The translations under genes were made by a program, and so were the position numbers. Positions 22,014 through 35,030 of a DNA stretch of 64,000 nt are shown here, in pieces (position 1 is the first letter of the stretch; every line of letters begins with the position of its first letter). The notes beneath the pieces are model-generated. The model ran no database searches, was not told the DNA's origin, and saw only the letters and a program-made list of their open reading frames with translations. Origin of the DNA: Hermodice carunculata (Eukaryota; Annelida; Polychaeta; Eunicida; Amphinomidae); the NCBI GenBank assembly GCA_964020975.1, contig OZ026624.1:32798850-32862849 (forward strand), written 5' to 3'.

Positions 22014-22613
22014 TATTCAATATGTCAATGATGCTTACGCAGATATAGGTACACCCCTGTCATCATTGGACAGCAGAGCATGTCTCTGTCCCTGCAGAGA
22101 CTGGCATATAGGTCAAAGGTTACCAGGTGGTAGTATTACACAGTGATTCCGGACTGTGGACACAAGAAGAGCATGCCAAAATTAGGACGTTGAGGGCAAA
22201 ATAAAACTTAACATTCCTTTGGAGTTTTATAAAAAAATCAAATTGCTAGTGCTGTGTGGTCATAGTTATTTGTACATGAAAATGGGTTCCATTGAAACTG
22301 ATCTTGCAATGACTAGTGCACGCATCTTGCAGACCAGGAAATAGATGATCACTTTTCAGAATGGCAGTATATGTGGCAATCATGTGATCTTACTCTATTA
22401 TGCTTTTGTTCACTACAATGGTAATGCAGGAATCTGAGCAACTTTCTCGGATCAAAATGGAAACCATAAGCATGCAGCTAAAATGTCAATAAAATGCAGT
22501 AAAGAATACACAGTACCCGGTGTGTGTAGCAGGCCATAGGCACATATGGGTAGGAGTTAGCGTGGACTGTGTGAAAGGAAAACTGGACATCTCAATGATC
22601 ATAAAGTGCATAT

Positions 22614-22630
22614 AATAAAGACTGAATAAA
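22614..22630 (+). terminator. paired AATAAA poly-A signals
   Basis: Two AATAAA hexamers at 22614-22619 and 22625-22630, about 0.8 kb past the ANKUB1 stop. Candidate 3' end. Confidence 0.4.
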
Positions 22631-23093
22631 GACCGAAACCTCATACTTACATTTTTAAATGAGTGGTGGCTGCTTTGAAAACTGAACTTTTATTAGTGTC
22701 ACAAACGGTTGTTTCCTTGAAGCCAACAATTATCAACTGAAGTCAATAAAAAATATCTGTGAAAATGAAATGTTGTACAGAAATGTATTTTTATATATGT
22801 ACATGTTATGGTGCAGACTGTTTTTAAAATTTGCAACCAACATCTGTGATAAAGCTGTTTGTTTTTGTAATTCTACTGGAGATAGATACCACATCTATTA
22901 TTGGTTGTATTTGTACCAAGTTTATACAATTCTATTTTATGTAGATTTGAAATGAAAGACTGTATAATATTGATCATGCCAAAATTTTTCAGTTTTGACA
23001 GTTTGAACTGCAATATTTAATTTGTTCTTCAGCTGTGGAAGCTGCTGCTATCTATTGCAGATAGTGGGACCAGAATGACATGTTTGAACTGTA

Positions 23094-23099
23094 AATAAA
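23094..23099 (+). terminator. AATAAA with GT-rich downstream element
   Basis: AATAAA followed 25-50 bases later by TTTGTGTCACATTCTTTGTC, a good downstream element. Probably the better poly-A site for the ANKUB1-like gene. Confidence 0.45.
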
Positions 23100-23492
23100 T
23101 AGGTGTGAGATACAAATACTTTGTGTCACATTCTTTGTCTTGTTATTACAGCAACATACTCCACTTGACCACAGCCTGCAATGTCAGCCAGTCTGATTTT
23201 TTTTTTTCTATTATGACCAGATCTCAGTTCACAAAGATTTGAAGTTTGAGAACATGAGCCACATTCCCTGATTGGTTGATAATGTAGAAGCTACAAGCTT
23301 CATTGATGATGTCACAAGTAAATGAAACCACACAAGAATATTACTAAAATGAAAACATTTAAATGCCAGTGTTGCATCAGATATGTTATTCAAGCTTAAT
23401 TGCGGATGTCACGAGAAAATCAAACAATATAAGAATATTCCTAAAAGAAAATGTTAATAAATACCACTGTTGCACAGGAAATGTTATTCCAG

Positions 23493-23523
<31 letters not shown>

Positions 23524-24062
23524 GGACTGTCCAATGGGGAAGAGTCCAAATCTGAATAATTTTTATTTGACATATAGAGAGCAAAATCTATGCAACAAAA
23601 AATAGGTGCAAAGACATTGGTTTTGAACCAATCTGAGCAGTACAAAATATGTCGGGAAATCCCAACCAAAGATATTTTATCTGCTCTCCCTGATACCACC
23701 TACAAAGAGGGATGACATATTTTACAACATTCACATTGCAGAGCCAAAAGGCTTATGCTTGAGAGAAAAAAAAATTATAAGACTGAAATTGTAACTTATT
23801 CTCAGTGGCACAATAGTTTCATAATTGTTGCATACATAACAGATAGGTATGGTACATTCAAGTTGATATTTATTCACAAAATATGATTTAGTGTATTTTG
23901 AAAAGCCAAGGTATGAATGTGTTTGAGTTTTGTCCTTGTTGCAGGGAGGAATATTTTGGAGTAAATGAGGAATGTAATAGCGATTGATCCAATTTTTCAC
24001 AGTTGCAGGAATAATAGGTCTTCCTTTGGAACATGTAAAATGAGGATGTGATACAAAAGTAA

Positions 24063-24420
24063 TATAGTGATACTGGGCAAGTGTGAATGACAAGCTAGGA
24101 TGCCTGTCTGTCACACCAACCAGAATTCGCAGACCGGTTTCGACCTAGATGGGTCTCATTAGTGGCTGATCTGTGACGGATTGGGCATGCCTATTTATAC
24201 CCTACAGTGACATCGGTCCTATTAACATACGTTACATAAGAAACCTGACGTGAAATTGTGTTCTCACGTCAAAAACCTCAACGGCCAAAGTTGGTCTGCT
24301 GGATTTTGAGTCTGGCTGACGTGGGGATCCAATGTCATTCAAGACTTAAACAGATGGTTGCGAGGGAATGCGGGGGTTTCCCCAGATAAGTGTCCTCATG
24401 AGATGAATTTCTCAGTAGAG
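24063..24420. mobile_element. unclassified 358-bp insertion in the LINE
   Basis: Flanked by a 27-bp direct repeat with one mismatch (24036-24062 and 24421-24447, TAAAATGAGGATGTGATACA and so on). The insert has higher GC than its host and includes GACCGGTTTCGACCTAGATG and GGTCTCATTAGTGG. Family unknown. Confidence 0.6.
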
Positions 24421-24809
24421 TAAAATGAGGGTGTGATACAAAAGTAAATTCAAACATATTGTCAAAATGAATAGGAACTTTCTTTTTGGTGTATCAGTAA
24501 CAAAAGTTGAGTGCCTTTAACTGCAAAATATGATGTCCTTTTAAAACATTCAATTGCTTAAATAAGGGATCTGTATGGGCGTTATACCTAGGATTACATA
24601 TAAGATGTATCACTTTCTTTAATTTTGTAACATGAAAATTCGGTCAAAGAATGACCTGATACAAGACGTGACAAAAATAGAGAATTGTACATTAAAAGTA
24701 AAGTTCTTGTTGGGAGATGTTTTATTAAGTTTTTTGAAAATTCCAACCACATTAGAAAGTTTGTTAACAATTTTGGATAAATGGAAATTCCAATTCAAAT
24801 TCTCATGTA

Positions 24810-24986
24810 CAGTGGTACATGCTGTATGCAACCACTGCCATGAGCAGCCGCATTGCTTTTTTTGGTCAGTAGGCTCAGACATAGGAGTTACTTTCTTTGT
24901 AAATTTACCTGCAGTGACAGGTCACCTGCTGTATGTGGCCATTTTTTCTTTGCAGAAGGGGTGGCCACATACAGCAGGTACCACTG
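24810..24986. mobile_element. pogo-like MITE, subfamily C, inside the LINE
   Basis: TA flanks (24808-24809, 24987-24988). Ends CAGTGGTACATGCTGTATG and CATACAGCAGGTACCACTG. It splits the LINE C-terminal frame and is therefore younger than the LINE. Confidence 0.85.
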
Positions 24987-25038
24987 TATACACAAACCAA
25001 GGAAATCAGAATCGTCAACCCAGGAAATCACAACACCA

Positions 25039-25841
25039 TCAATTTTTAAGTCCAACACAATATTGATCCTTTTCTGTGGGAAACAATTTAGTTTTTGCAA
25101 TATTCAATGATAGTTTGTTAGCAGCATGCCAATTATGAACATTTGTCAATTCTGTATTTATGGAATTTGACACATTACCTTGCATATCAGAATGACAGAT
25201 GTCATGTTTAAAAAACACAAAAGAGTTTATCAAAGTTGCATATAAAATGGATTCAAACTGGGTTGAAGCTAAGTACATATTGTTTGTATAAATAATAAAC
25301 AGAAGCAGGCCAAGAAAAGACCCTTGGGGCACCACCGTGGTTACAGGTAAAACATCTCAACACAAACCATCAAAATAAACATACTGTTCACTACCAGTTA
25401 GGTAGTCTTTAAACCATTCCAAAGTGACACCTGTTCTGCCATAATACTGAAGTTCATACAAGAGAATTTTATGATCAAAGGTATCAAAGGCTTTGCTTAA
25501 ATCTAGATAAATAGCTATAGGTAATTTTTCGTGATGAAGCATTTTCATAATTCGATCTATAAACTCTAAGGCAGCGGTTTCAGTGGAGTGTAGCTTTTTA
25601 TATTCCATGCTGACTCTTGTCAAATGATATTTTTGAATAGAATATATTCATTTAGTTGATTGTAACCACCTTTTCACCGATTTTGGATATGGCAGCCAAT
25701 AGTGAGATTGGGCGATATTTTCAATGATGGTCTCATCATTCTTTTTAAATAAAGGTACTATTTTCGCAATTTTCAAATTATGGGGAAAAATGCCAGTTAG
25801 TAATGACTGATTCATAATCAAAGTTAGTGGTGCAGCAATAA
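25039..25841 (-). pseudogene. LINE reverse transcriptase remnant
   Basis: The RT blocks DLSKAFDTFDH, LEWFKDYLTGSEQYVYFDG and VPQGSFLG are clear. The aspartates of the YADD box are lost (ILYATLINSF) and the frame breaks between 25623 and 25648 and near 25335-25357. Confidence 0.85.
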
Positions 25842-25919
25842 CTAGGAAAGATGATTTGCTGCATAGCAAATCAGTGTGTGTGTCTTCAAAGCATATTGGT
25901 ATTGTAATGTACAACTATT

Positions 25920-26735
25920 CCATAACACAGGAGTAGAAGTTGGAATGGCATCTCTATCTGTAATAGCTTTGAAGTTATTCAAGATTTAAAAATTTCTAAT
26001 GGTGCTATTTAGCATAATTTAAATTGCTACAACTTTTATTTTAAATTCATTACCTGCGCAATGGTCAACAACCCACTAGTAGAAGTTGGAATAACTTCTC
26101 CATCTACTATAGTGTTGAAGGTATTCAAGATTGAAAATTTCGAATACTGCTAATTAGCATAATTTAAATTGCTACAACTTTCATTTTTAATTCATTAGGT
26201 GAGCAATGTTCAACAACCCCCTAGTAGAAGTTGGAATGACATCTCTATCTATTATAGTGTTGAAGATATTCAAGATTGAAAATTTCAGTTCTTCTAATTA
26301 GTATAATTTAAATTGCTACAACTTTTGCTTTAGATTCATTACATGCGCAATGGTCAACAACCCCCTAGTAGAAGTTGAAATGACATCTCTATCTATAATA
26401 GTTTTGAAGAGATTCAAGTTTAAAAATTTTAAATGCTGCTAATTAGCATAATTTGAATTGCTACAACTTTTGCTTTAGATTCATTACATGCGCAATGGTC
26501 AATAACCCCCTAGTAGAAGTTAAAATAACGTCTCTATCTAAAATAGTTTTGAAGATATTCAAGTTTTAAAATTTCAAATGCTGCTAATTAGCATAATTTA
26601 AATTGCTACAACATTTATTTTAAATTCATTAGATGCGCAATGGTCAATAACCCCCTAGTAGAAGTTGGAAAGACATCTCTATCTATTATACTTTTGAAGA
26701 TATTCAAGATTTAAAATTTCAAATGCCCCTAATTT
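25920..26735. repeat. 143-bp satellite, six units
   Basis: TAGAAGTTGGAAT-type marks at about 25932, 26081, 26224, 26366, 26510 and 26653 give a step of about 143 bp. Units include CTGCTAATTAGCATAATTTA and TTCATTACATGCGCAATGGT. This is the core of the Helitron-like element above. Confidence 0.9.
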
Positions 26736-26867
26736 GCATAATTTTAAACATCTTCATTCCTTTGTATAAAACAGTCAAACTCGTTGTATGGAGGTACAAT
26801 CATGCCAAGTTTGGAGTTTCTACATATAATAGTGTCGGAGAAAAGTGTCGGACAAATTTGCTGGTAA

Positions 26868-26993
<126 letters not shown>

Positions 26994-28210
26994 AAAAACA
27001 GAAAAGTGTGAGTTGACACACACACTTTAAACATGTTGAGACCTTTCAGTAATTTGATTGATAAATGATCATGTCCTCAAATTTTTAATGATGCTAGCAA
27101 TGTATGATGAACTCACAGGTAAGAAAGAGAAAATAATGTCCAATGCGTGTTTTTAGCTATGCTGTAAACGATGGTCCATCCTTAACATTTATTTTAGCTG
27201 CAAGTTTGGGGCCAATATGCGAGAAAAAATTATTGAATCTGTTTGCAATTATTTCTTTATTTGTAATTTTGTTATGGAAGATGTGAAAAAAAAGAAGATA
27301 AAACTTTTTTATTTTTGTTAATATGAAGAATAACTTTCATAATATCCCAGTTTTTTTTAGTATTATGTTTATATTTTTCAAACTTGGAAATGATAATGTC
27401 TCTATTTCAGTTCATTTATATATTTATTTAATATTGAATTATAAGTTTTCAAATTTTCTTTTAGGGTATTATAATCAGGATCATTTTGAGCAGTACTTTT
27501 CTTTTTTTTACAGCCCATCACAATATTTGATTGACTTTAAACCATTGGTAATCCATCAAGAATGCTTATGTTTGTATCTATTAAATTCAACAGTTTTGAT
27601 TGGAAGATGTTTGTTTTTGAAGATGTTTGTTTTTGGTGTTAACAAGAATTTCCACTTTGGGTTACAATAAAAGTTGGTATTCACATTAGATATAATATTT
27701 GCGCTGATAATTTCATTGTAGAAAAGTTGCAAGGCATGAGGGTCTTTCGTTTAAATTTTTACCAATTTTGGGGGCATTTGAGCTTATAAATTTAAATCAA
27801 TGCAAGTAAAAATAGGTTAAGTGATCTGAGAGGGTCGAAAGTAAAGTCCACATATACATGAATGAACTGAATGTAACAATTTGAAAAAAAAAAAATCTAT
27901 CAGGGTGACTGTTCTTTCTGTAAGTCTGGTTGCCAAGGTAACTTTAGGATAAAAACTGTTACATAACATGACATCTAAATATTCTGCATATTTTTTTGTC
28001 AGTAATTTATCTCTAACAAGTCCACATTAAAATCCCAAACAGTGATTATTTTGGATGATTCAAGTGATAAAGTTTCAATTATTGGGCCAAGTTCAGTTAT
28101 GTCAATATCCTCGGTTCTGTCTCTAGGTGGTCTATAAATATTGCATGGTGTTATTCTTTCTTTCGAGGAGGCCAATCTGTAGCAAACAAAACATGGGGAA
28201 GGAATAAATC

Positions 28211-29130
28211 AAAGAATCCATCTAGACCCATCCTAAAAGTCAGCAGAAATAAAATGTCTATGCCCACAAGTTATATGTCATGAGTGGTCTTGTAACTTGG
28301 ATATGCATACATGTATTGTGAGTTACCAAGGAAAAATATAATTTCAGGTGTGTTGGTCATGACAGGACCTGAGAAATCATGACCTTGACCATCAGCATTT
28401 AGGCATGAAATTAAAAAGTCCCTTTATCAACAAGCTATTTAAGGAACTTCATTTTGTTAAAATTGGATGGAGTTTTTTCTAATGAAGAAGAAACAAGTTT
28501 ACAGAGCAATAAGGTGTGACCTCATGACCAAGAACAGCTATGTCATACATACTATTTTTTTAATAAAATATGAAGTGCCAGATTTCACCACAGGTTTATC
28601 ATCATGATGCAGCATCATTTTGAAGGTCAGGCAGACTCCCCAAGCATCCCCTAAAACTTGACATATGCTAACTAAATAGGTCACAGAGATCCAGAAATTT
28701 AATTAGTTGGCAGAAACCTTATGTACCAATTTTGAGAAAAACTGTCCAGGTCTTTTTTTTTTTTTTTTTTTTTCTTTTTTTGGTATAGGTTGGCAACAAA
28801 GACACTGGACAGAAGAGCCCCAAAACATGCCCCATAGGGGCACAAAAACAAAACACTGAAAGTAATCCCTGGGATTTTTCTTACAATCATTTGCACATAC
28901 ATGTATTAATGTCTCAAGATAAAACCCAAATGTTGCCAAATCTTACAATTTTGAAATAATTGCACAATAATTTAACACTATATCTTCCACATTTCATAAA
29001 GTTTTTACAAACTTGTCATTTTGGGAAATGAACATTTATTATGCTGGTGATATTGCAGATATAGGACTCTGAATCAATCTCACTTTCACACAATTTACAT
29101 TGCCTTTTGTATTATGAATCTTATTTTTTA
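28211..29130. other. intergenic, no gene seen
   Basis: AT-rich with a long T run (28752-28785) that could be another minus-strand poly-A tail. No recognisable coding or mobile sequence beyond that. Confidence 0.5.
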
Positions 29131-29132
29131 TT

Positions 29133-29850
29133 ATGCCCCCCCCCCCCCAGAAGGCATAGCACATAGCTTTGCTCATTGCTTGGTGCATCATTGATCTGTA
29201 TGTCTGTAGACTGCAATTCCTGCACTATCACTCACAATGTTTTTAAGCTACAACTTTTATGCTGCGCAGTATATATACATGTATGTCAGACCTAATTTCC
29301 AAAGTCATAGGACCACCTTAGCTGAATCTGATTTTTGCATGATAACATCAGTAATGTTTGCAAAACTTCTATATTACACAAGTTTATGGTCCCTAGCTAG
29401 CAAAGCTTAAGATCAAAGAGGGATCGGACCTTGACCCAATTCCCAAGGTCACAATCTCTTTGCTGAATTTAGTTTTTGCATGATGAATATTTTTTTTCAC
29501 CTGTATAAGGGCTGTTAGGGTTAACTAAAGAATGGTGACCCTCACCCGATTTCCAAGGTCACAGAGCAACTTTGCTGGTCAGTTGGTACATAATTTCCAC
29601 ACAAGAACTCGAGAAGTTCTTGAGCTAGACCTTTGATACTTGATACTGCACAGGTATATAATCCTCTACAGGAGTTAGGTATAATTTGAAGATAGGTCTC
29701 CTTGACCCATTTCTAAGGTCACATTGCCACTTCAGATACATTTGCTGTGCTTGGTCTGAAACCGATGGCTTGTAAATTGTTGAAACTAAATGTATGAAAC
29801 TCTCACAAATTCATTTGGAAAGTTGCGATTCCCTTGCTGTCAGTCAGCAG
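29133..29850 (-). repeat. interspersed repeat with terminal ATGCC/GGCAT hairpin
   Basis: Read on the minus strand it ends in ATGCC-(TTCTGGGG...)-GGCAT followed by AATAAAAAATAAG. Inside it repeats phrases such as GACCTAATTTCCAAAGTCA and GATTTTTGCATGATAA. Common in style to invertebrate repeats; class unknown and boundaries approximate. Confidence 0.45.
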
Positions 29851-30329
29851 ATCACTGTATCACGTTTAAATATAGGACCCAGTGTAAAAGTTGTACTTCT
29901 CTGATAAAATGATGTTGAGTTTGCCAGTTCATTGAAACATACAAGCTTATGTAAAATGTCTGGGTTTTTTTGTTGAAAAGAAGTTTCATTTTAATGTTTT
30001 ATCAGAAATATGCAAGGTTTTAATTTAGGCCTTTACTTCTTATTCTGAAATATTCTGTACTTTGCTTTATTTGCCTCACGTCACTTATTGTATTCTTGTC
30101 TTCCAAAATCACAAAAAGGCACTTCACCAGCCTGATCAAGCTTTCACTGTTAAGTCAGAAGTGTCAAAAACTCAAGGATCCAGTCCATGCGACCAGACAA
30201 TAGGTTGTGCCAACAGACCATGCACATAAGTCTAATAGCTTTGGTCCAAATTAATTAGTACTGTGACCTACTGCTGCAACACAGCGATCCCACCCCTGCT
30301 TTCTACTTGGCAACTGGCCTTTCTTCATT

Positions 30330-30680
30330 GCTGGGTAGGTCACTCGATCCTCGGCCATCTCTCACGGTTCTGCCATCGGTTTGCTGTGCGTTGTTTTTCT
30401 GCATTCTTCCAGTTTTTATATGGAAATTACATGGGCATTGGGTGTTCTGCTGTCGGACCTTTACCCCCAACAAAATGTCTTGAACAAATTCTGTCAAATT
30501 TGCCTGGTGGTTCATAATTTTCTGGTCTTTGCACCATATATAACCACTCCCCTCGTTTCTATGTTTCTTTGGAGGAAAGCTGTGGAAAGCTACCCCTTGC
30601 ATCCAGGGGTATTTATCCAATTTACCCAGTTTTCTTGTGTCTGGCTTACAGTCAGGAACTTTGCAATTGTAGACTGTCAT
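30330..30680 (-). pseudogene. broken THAP-domain gene
   Basis: Minus-strand ATG at 30678-30680 begins MTVYNCKVPDCKPDTRK and reaches VAFHSFP, the first half of a THAP finger. The second half (GEWLYMVQRPENYEPPG, then KFDRICSRHFVGGKGPTAEH) is in another frame, with the shift falling around 30550-30570, and a stop follows EHPMPM. The C4C...CSRH layout is clear, so this is a real THAP domain that has decayed, unless the frameshift is a sequence error. Confidence 0.7.
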
Positions 30681-30767
30681 TGTAGCTTGTAAATACTTCC
30701 ATAGTATGTTGGAAAATAGCGATCAACTTTCCGATGTCATTTCCCTGTACTTTAACTATGGCGCAAT

Positions 30768-30857
30768 ATGGCTGCAATATTGAAACAACCTAACCTGCCG
30801 CAAGGTGCACCGGGAAATGACCCTGGCACTTTAGCGGCTACGGATGGTACTATCTAA
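30768..30857 (+). other. short ORF opposite the THAP pseudogene
   Basis: ATGGCTGCAATATTG opens a 29-codon ORF (MAAILKQPNLPQGAPG and on) in a locally CG-rich spot, with a weak GTACTA donor before its stop. It could be a first exon of a plus-strand gene sharing a promoter with the THAP sequence, but no further exons were found. Confidence 0.2.
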
Positions 30858-30859
30858 TT

Positions 30860-31919
30860 TGGACCTTAGGTATTCTGTGTAGCAACAGACCTGTTCAATA
30901 CTTTGTTAATTTTTACGTACATGGTAAAGCAACTACCAAGCTTTACATATGTTGTTTTAAAGGTGCAGTCCAGACTGCAAGACACCATCTCTTTGTGCGG
31001 GTGTATTAGCTTTTTAACAGTTAAAACAATGCATCAGAAATTACAAGGAAACAGTGTGGGAACTTGATAACAGTCAACTTTCCTGGCATTGTGACACAAC
31101 TTATACCTGATTGGCTAATGCATAATGTAACAACTCTGTTCATTGGTTCATGCCATATGTTACTATTGTTGATTGTTTTGGTGAAAAAAGAAATGCTTCT
31201 GTTCGAGCTACTTGCATCTTGATGCAGCAGTCAGTTTTGGGTTAGGGCGAGTGTCCAATGCCAGGGGCCAGACAGAGCAGTCTAATGTACACCTGTCAAG
31301 CCTACATGTAACTGTACTCATCAGCAAGAGAAGTTCACATTCATTGCCTCAGTGTTTCTACCTTTGGAGAAGCCAAGCGAGTGCAGCTAGATCTACCAAT
31401 TCCCCATCCCCCCAGTCACAACTGTGTGTGATATTTGAGCCATCTTTGTTCTCCTTAGTCCTTTGTAAGGGTAGGTTAACTCTCAACATGGAGGACCTTG
31501 ATCTAATGAGGCCTCCTTCCAAGAATGGACGCAGGAGGAATCCATGTTTTACAAACATGTCTTGTTTCTGTGTTCCTTCATTCATTGATATGTAGGTTGT
31601 AGTGCATGCAAAAAGACTCAATTTGGTCCATTCCTTCTATCTGAAAATAGACTCACTACTTCACCCATGCCTTCAGATATAATGAAACGCCCTGTTTCTT
31701 TTGCTTGGAACATAGAAGCTTTTAATGGTGACAGATCACCCTCGTACTTCTAGCCCTGTTGTGTACATGCATGGGCTTTATGGCAGTTTGGATTGCAAAA
31801 TAATAAAACTAGTGTTCAGAGAACTGATTACCCTCAGTGCCCACAATCTTTTTTCCCTCAATTCTGCAACTTTTTTTTGGATACTTCACATGTGCCATAA
31901 TACTAAAATACATAAAACT
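30860..31919. other. intergenic, no gene seen
   Basis: ORFs of 80-127 codons overlap on both strands at 31212-31621. They have no family features or convincing splice signals. No repeat recognised. Confidence 0.45.
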
Positions 31920-32750
31920 GCAGCAAAAATTTGATGAAGCTGTGATGAATACTTCTTGAAATATTATGGTACCAGTAACAAGATTGTCCACTTGTGTGCC
32001 ACTCAGATGACCTTCAAATAAATACTTCAACAGTTTCATAAATTTAAAAATAATAAAAGGAAGCTGGCTTTCAATAGGAATCTGGTCCATTATAATATGC
32101 AACTCGATAAAAATTTGGTAAAGCTGCAATACATCCTTGTTGAGATATTACGATAACATGGTCCTCTTGTGTGCCACTTGGACGGCCTGGAAATAAATAC
32201 TTTAAAATTTCATAAACAAAAATTATAAATATAAAGATGAAGCTGATTTTAAATAGGAACCTAGTCCATCAGAAGATGCATCTCTCACAAAATTTTGGTA
32301 AAGCTGCAGTCAATGTTTTTTTAGATATTGTGGTAACGTTGTCAGGGTTGACGCCACTCAGACGGCCTTCAAATACATATATTAAAAGTTTCATAAAAAG
32401 TTGTAAAATAATCAGAGGAAATTTGGCCCATTATAAGGTGCATCTCTGATAAAAATTTAGTAAAGCTACCATGGATATTATTTTATAGATCGTGGTAACG
32501 TTGTCAGGGTTGATGCCAATGAGACGGCCTTCAAATACCTACATTAAAAGTTTCACATAAAGTTAAAAATAGACAGAGGAAGCTGGTTTTCAATAGGAAC
32601 CCAGTCCACTACACAGTGCATCTCTGATAAAAATTTAGTAATGCTATGGGGAATATCTTTTGTGATATTGCGGTAACATCAACAAGACCGACAGACAATG
32701 CAGGGGACAATACCCTCTGGCACTTTATGTGCCGAGGATAAATATCACGA
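31920..32750. repeat. 182-bp satellite, about four and a half units
   Basis: TTTGGTAAAGCTGC-like marks at about 31928, 32112, 32294, 32453 and 32635 give steps near 182 bp, one unit being shorter. Units share CACTCAGACGGCCTTCAAAT and AGGAANCTGGTTTTCAATAG. The array closes with GACCGACAGACAATGCAGGG and a small hairpin GGCACTTTATGTGCC (32718-32732). Confidence 0.8.
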
Positions 32751-32894
32751 GAGCCATACCCTGATCACCAAAAATGTGGTCTCCTAAAAATTGATGATCT
32801 TTCGTGGTAGCTATCAATAACATGAAGAGTGTTAAGCCACATGTACTCTATCTAGTTTTTCTAGACAGGGTGGCATCTGCCTTGAGGGGTTAGT

Positions 32895-33760
32895 TTTTAG
32901 CTCTGCTGACCAAAGGTAGCAGAGCTTATGCAATCCAACCTCTGTCCATCTGTTATCTTTTTTGTGAATGATATACTGTAGAGGCCTACACAGTTTTCAA
33001 ATTAACTTCACAGAACTCTCAAGGCTTATAAAGGATATGTAAATTGAGGTTTCTATCTATATTAGTGGCGACACCTGTACCATTATATAATTTATGGATG
33101 AAAATGTGCAAATTTTGAGAATGTTACTTTTGGAAGTTTTCCATGAATCATGAAACTTGTTAAGAATGTAGATTGGGCCAAGAAGTGAAAACACACCAAG
33201 TTATCCTACACTATTATGGCTTATACAGACCAATATGTGTTGAAAACATGTACTTAATTCAGTTTTGAAAAAAAAAACAAAAAAACAACAAGACTTATGA
33301 TACCATATGTAAAACAAATGTACACCATATAAAGACGTTTGATACTGCATAATATGAATGACCCTGACCTACTTTCTTAAGGTCAATTTCTGGAAATGAT
33401 TTTTTATGATGGTTGAGGCAAAGGTCCAATTTTATGAAGCGTAAGGTGACCTTGGCCTATTTGTCATGGTGGAAACACTCTGGTTTTAGTGATTGGAAGT
33501 AACATTGAAGGTATTTAAAAATACATTAAATTCAATTGCGTGATAATGAATTGAGATGAATTACAAAATTTGCACCTAAAATGCGTCACACCATTAGTCA
33601 AATTTTGGGTGACCTAGACCTATTTTTCAGGGTCAATATGCATTTTAGTCAACGACACTACATTCAAAATGACGAAAAAGAATACAGCTATTAACAATGT
33701 ACCACATGCATCATGGCAGTTTGATATTGCACAATGTGGATCAGCAAAGCATCAGAGCCA
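32895..33760 (-). repeat. interspersed repeat ending in a hairpin plus A-run
   Basis: The minus-strand 3' end is a perfect 9-bp stem, AGCTCTGCT with AGCAGAGCT (32899-32926), followed by AAAAAC. The body has GTCCATCTGTTATC and repeated TGACCTAGACCTATTTTTCA-like phrases. No ORF. Class uncertain. Confidence 0.5.
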
Positions 33761-33779
33761 TGGGCCCTTGGTACCGCAA

Positions 33780-34815
33780 ACAAAAGAAACATTAACACAG
33801 TTATTTTTATATATTCCTTTAATTAAAAACATGATTACACATGCATAGATATGAGCATATTAAAAGGGAAAGCTAACCGAAGTTGTTGGTAGGGTTTCCG
33901 AAATCCTCCTCCTACTCTGCTATACTGTATCAGGTCATACATATACATCATGACTGGGTCCCTTATCTCTTGAAAAAAATAACTTTTGCACCGCAGTCAT
34001 ACATTTAGATGTCAAATTTTAAAATATTCACAATAATGTATTGAATGTACATTTTTGGTTTTTCCGGAAGAAACTATTCCACCATTTAGTTTATATCAAA
34101 TGGATCAAATGGTGCTTTGCCAACTATTAGAATTGATAATCTGGGGGCAAACTGTTCAAGTTAAAACCTGTATTCTGAAAAGCTGAGACAACTGTAGTGT
34201 TTACAGGACAGCTCAACATAATATAGATTGACAGTGGAGTAGATGCCCATTAAGGCATGGCTATGTACCCTGACAAAGACCAAATTCAGAACTCCCTCAT
34301 CACAGACTTGAGCTACATAAAAGAATTTTGGTGATGGAAACCAATCAGAAGAGACCATACTTGCATAGTTCTGATCAAGTCAGCCAATCAGTTAAGTCCC
34401 TTTGGATGCCACGAGAACTTTCACATTTTTACAGAACCCAGCCACATCCATACACAGAGAGTACTTTGAATGGTGTGTTTGACACAGTATATCTGTATTG
34501 AGGTTCCAAAGAATTCAGCTGTAGAGACAGCAAAACTAATTTTCCTGTTTATGTTGGCGAAGCAAATGGCTGTGCCAGGCTCAGAACAGAATATGCTCAT
34601 AACAGCAAATTCATTTATGTTAACGTTACGATTCTCAACCAACTCCACTACCACAGGATGGGTAAATTCATTCATGTTATGATCAAACTCCAAATCTATA
34701 AACACAGGAGTGGCAAACTATTTCACATTATTCACAAATCTTCAATCATTGGTTGAGAAACCGGATTTGTGTTAGGATCAATATTCACAATAGAGAGGAA
34801 AGTGACACTTCTGTT

Positions 34816-34818
<3 letters not shown>
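33780..34818. other. intergenic, one unexplained ORF
   Basis: A 94-codon minus-strand ORF (34421-34705, with THPVVVELVENRNVNINEFA) has fairly protein-like composition but matches nothing I know. Otherwise featureless AT-rich sequence. Confidence 0.35.
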
Positions 34819-34847
<29 letters not shown>

Positions 34848-35030
34848 CTGTATTCATTCTAATAAGCGCACAGTGCCTTTAGGAAAATTTAACTGCAAAA
34901 TATGCCTAAGAACAGGTAATGGACTAGAATTACGACTACAAATTGACCTGTATCTATCAAGGTTTGCTTTCCGACAAAAAATGGTGGTGTGCCCTTATTA
35001 GAGCATGTGCCCTTATTGGAATGAATACGG
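34848..35030. mobile_element. TA-flanked MITE, subfamily B
   Basis: Ends CTGTATTCATTCTAATAAG and CTTATTGGAATGAATACGG between TA dinucleotides (34846-34847, 35031-35032). The left TA sits at the end of a TA microsatellite. The same family is at 58900-59095. Confidence 0.8.

Noticed and set aside
31212-31621. 127-codon ORF and opposite 87-codon ORF
   Set aside because: Both frames are open over the same DNA without domain features; chance is the simplest explanation.
34421-34705. 94-codon minus-strand ORF
   Set aside because: Reasonable composition but no recognised domain and no convincing splice sites; left as unexplained intergenic sequence.
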